Of a stretch of 32,947 nucleotides of DNA, positions 32,245-32,947 are shown piece after piece; the stretch's first letter is position 1; the number at the start of each line of letters is the position of its first letter. The position numbers and the translations under genes are program-made. The notes under the pieces were generated by a model that was not told the origin of the DNA, made no database searches, and saw only the letters and a list, made by a program, of their open reading frames with translations. Location of the stretch: NCBI RefSeq assembly GCF_024195285.1, contig NZ_JALHBS010000036.1, positions 1 to 32,947 of the forward strand, given 5' to 3'. The DNA comes from Aurantimonas marianensis (GTDB taxonomy: Bacteria > Pseudomonadota > Alphaproteobacteria > Rhizobiales > Rhizobiaceae).

Positions 32245-32846
32245 TTCGAATCCCTTCCCGCCTCGCCGCGGAAGAGCGGCATCGTCGCCTCGCCCGGAGC
32301 GGAAACGCCCGATCCGCCAAAGACCTTGAGCACGGTCATCCAGAGAATCCTGAGATCGAGCAGCAAGGAGCGATGGTCGACATACCACACGTCGTATTCG
32401 AATTTCTGCTCCCAGGACAAAGCATTGCGACCGTTGACCTGCGCCCAGCCGGTAATTCCCGGCCGGACCTCGTGGCGGCGCGCCTGCTCGGGCGAATACA
32501 GCGGAAGATAGGCCATCAGAAGCGGGCGGGGTCCGACGAGGCTCATCTCACCCTTCAGCACGTTCCACAGTTCCGGCAGTTCGTCGAGACTCGCGGCTCG
32601 CAGAAACCGGCCAAAGGGCGTCAGCCGCTCGGCGTCGGGCAGAGGGCGCCCATCTGGTCCGACCGCGTCCAGCATCGTGCGAAACTTCACCATCTCGAAA
32701 GGTTCACCACCGAGGCCCGGCCGCACCTGCCGGAACAGGACCGGCGCACCGAGCTTCAGCCGCACGAGCAGGGCCACCAGCGCGAGGACGGGCGAAAGCA
32801 GCACCAGAGCGAGCGCCGATACCAGGATGTCGAAAAGCCGCTTCAT
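32241..32846 (-). CDS. Initiating sugar-1-phosphate (undecaprenyl) transferase, PglC-type
   Basis: A 201-residue bacterial sugar transferase with the short, monotopic PglC layout: one re-entrant membrane helix at residues 5-30 (FDILVSALALVLLSPVLALVALLV), then PVLFRQVRPGLGGEPFEMVKFRTM, the Asp-Glu active pair in AASLDELPELWNVLKGEMSLVGPRPL, and RHEVRPGITGWAQVNGRN. It moves a phospho-sugar from UDP to undecaprenyl phosphate to begin a surface polysaccharide or glycan. It is the first visible gene of the minus-strand glycan module. Confidence 0.93.
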   Translation of the reverse strand: MKRLFDILVSALALVLLSPVLALVALLVRLKLGAPVLFRQVRPGLGGEPFEMVKFRTMLDAVGPDGRPLPDAERLTPFGRFLRAASLDELPELWNVLKGEMSLVGPRPLLMAYLPLYSPEQARRHEVRPGITGWAQVNGRNALSWEQKFEYDVWYVDHRSLLLDLRILWMTVLKVFGGSGVSAPGEATMPLFRGEAGRDSK

Positions 32847-32850
32847 CGTC

Positions 32851-32899
32851 TCTCTATCGCATTCGCCGATGCAGATCTCTTTATCGCATCCGCCGATGC
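32851..32899. repeat. 22-bp tandem direct repeat upstream of the glycan genes
   Basis: TCTCTATCGCATTCGCCGATGC in two parts (32851-32860 TCTCTATCGC and 32861-32872 ATTCGCCGATGC) recurs at 32878-32899 with 20 of 22 bases kept, 27 bp apart. The first copy begins 5 bp before the sugar transferase start codon, so the repeats cover its ribosome-binding region and leader. Confidence 0.6.
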
Positions 32900-32947
32900 G
32901 GTAATTCCGCCGGTTGTTTAACCCTTAATGGCGATTTCAAAAAGAGG

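Overview
The window is GC-rich chromosomal DNA from an alphaproteobacterium, most likely of the order Hyphomicrobiales (Rhizobiales). The main support is the linkage of ctrA, chpT and a DUF1134/eipA gene, an arrangement known from Brucella and relatives. A complete Sox thiosulfate-oxidation locus of the Pseudaminobacter/Paracoccus type and an ECF sigma/NrsF pair linked to a bufferin operon also fit. I cannot name the genus.

Layout. 1-1315: 5' part of metH (minus strand, cut by the window edge), with a candidate operator upstream. 1477-2096: a frameshifted Uma2-type gene. 2219-2899: an HNH-domain protein. 3102-4466: a class III aminotransferase. 4467-4939: no protein gene, but a candidate plus-strand structured RNA with an intrinsic terminator. 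4940-8697 (all minus): a copper-homeostasis block read in the order bufA1 (bufferin precursor), bufB (MNIO enzyme), bufC, doxX, DUF2946 protein, PCu(A)C copper chaperone. 8988-10183 (plus): the divergent ECF sigma factor and its NrsF-like membrane anti-sigma factor. A GTAACA-N16-CGAA promoter sits in front of bufA1, so the block probably responds to metal or redox stress.

10251-22019: the sulfur-oxidation locus. soxV-W-X-Y-Z-A-B-C-D run on the minus strand from 18990 down to 10893, followed by a secreted DsrE-like protein. Divergently, soxS-R-T run on the plus strand from 19083 to 21106, and a Tat-exported metallo-beta-lactamase-fold protein converges on soxT. SoxR is an ArsR-family protein with the two cysteines of persulfide sensors. 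An ATATTC-N8-GAATAT palindrome lies upstream of the MBL gene, and a shared 13-bp motif lies before soxS and before soxC. The encoded proteins make up the periplasmic SoxXA, SoxYZ, SoxB and Sox(CD) machinery, its thiol-reducing partners (SoxV, SoxW, SoxS) and a YeeE-type transporter (SoxT).

22326-27409: a fliJ-like gene, then the cell-cycle and envelope cluster ctrA, an orphan receiver protein lacking the usual phospho-acceptor Asp, chpT, eipA, and a membrane-anchored coiled-coil protein. 27422-30191: a TrmH-family RNA methyltransferase and the glutathione-dependent formaldehyde oxidation pair (fghA, frmA). 30428-32846: a surface-glycan module (initiating sugar transferase, PglD-like acetyltransferase, DegT-type aminotransferase), with a 22-bp tandem direct repeat upstream.

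A dispersed repeat of about 110 bp occurs three times (8735-8845, 23904-24013, 26021-26117). One copy lies inside the predicted 5' leader of the bufferin operon. No tRNA, rRNA, CRISPR array or intact mobile element was seen.
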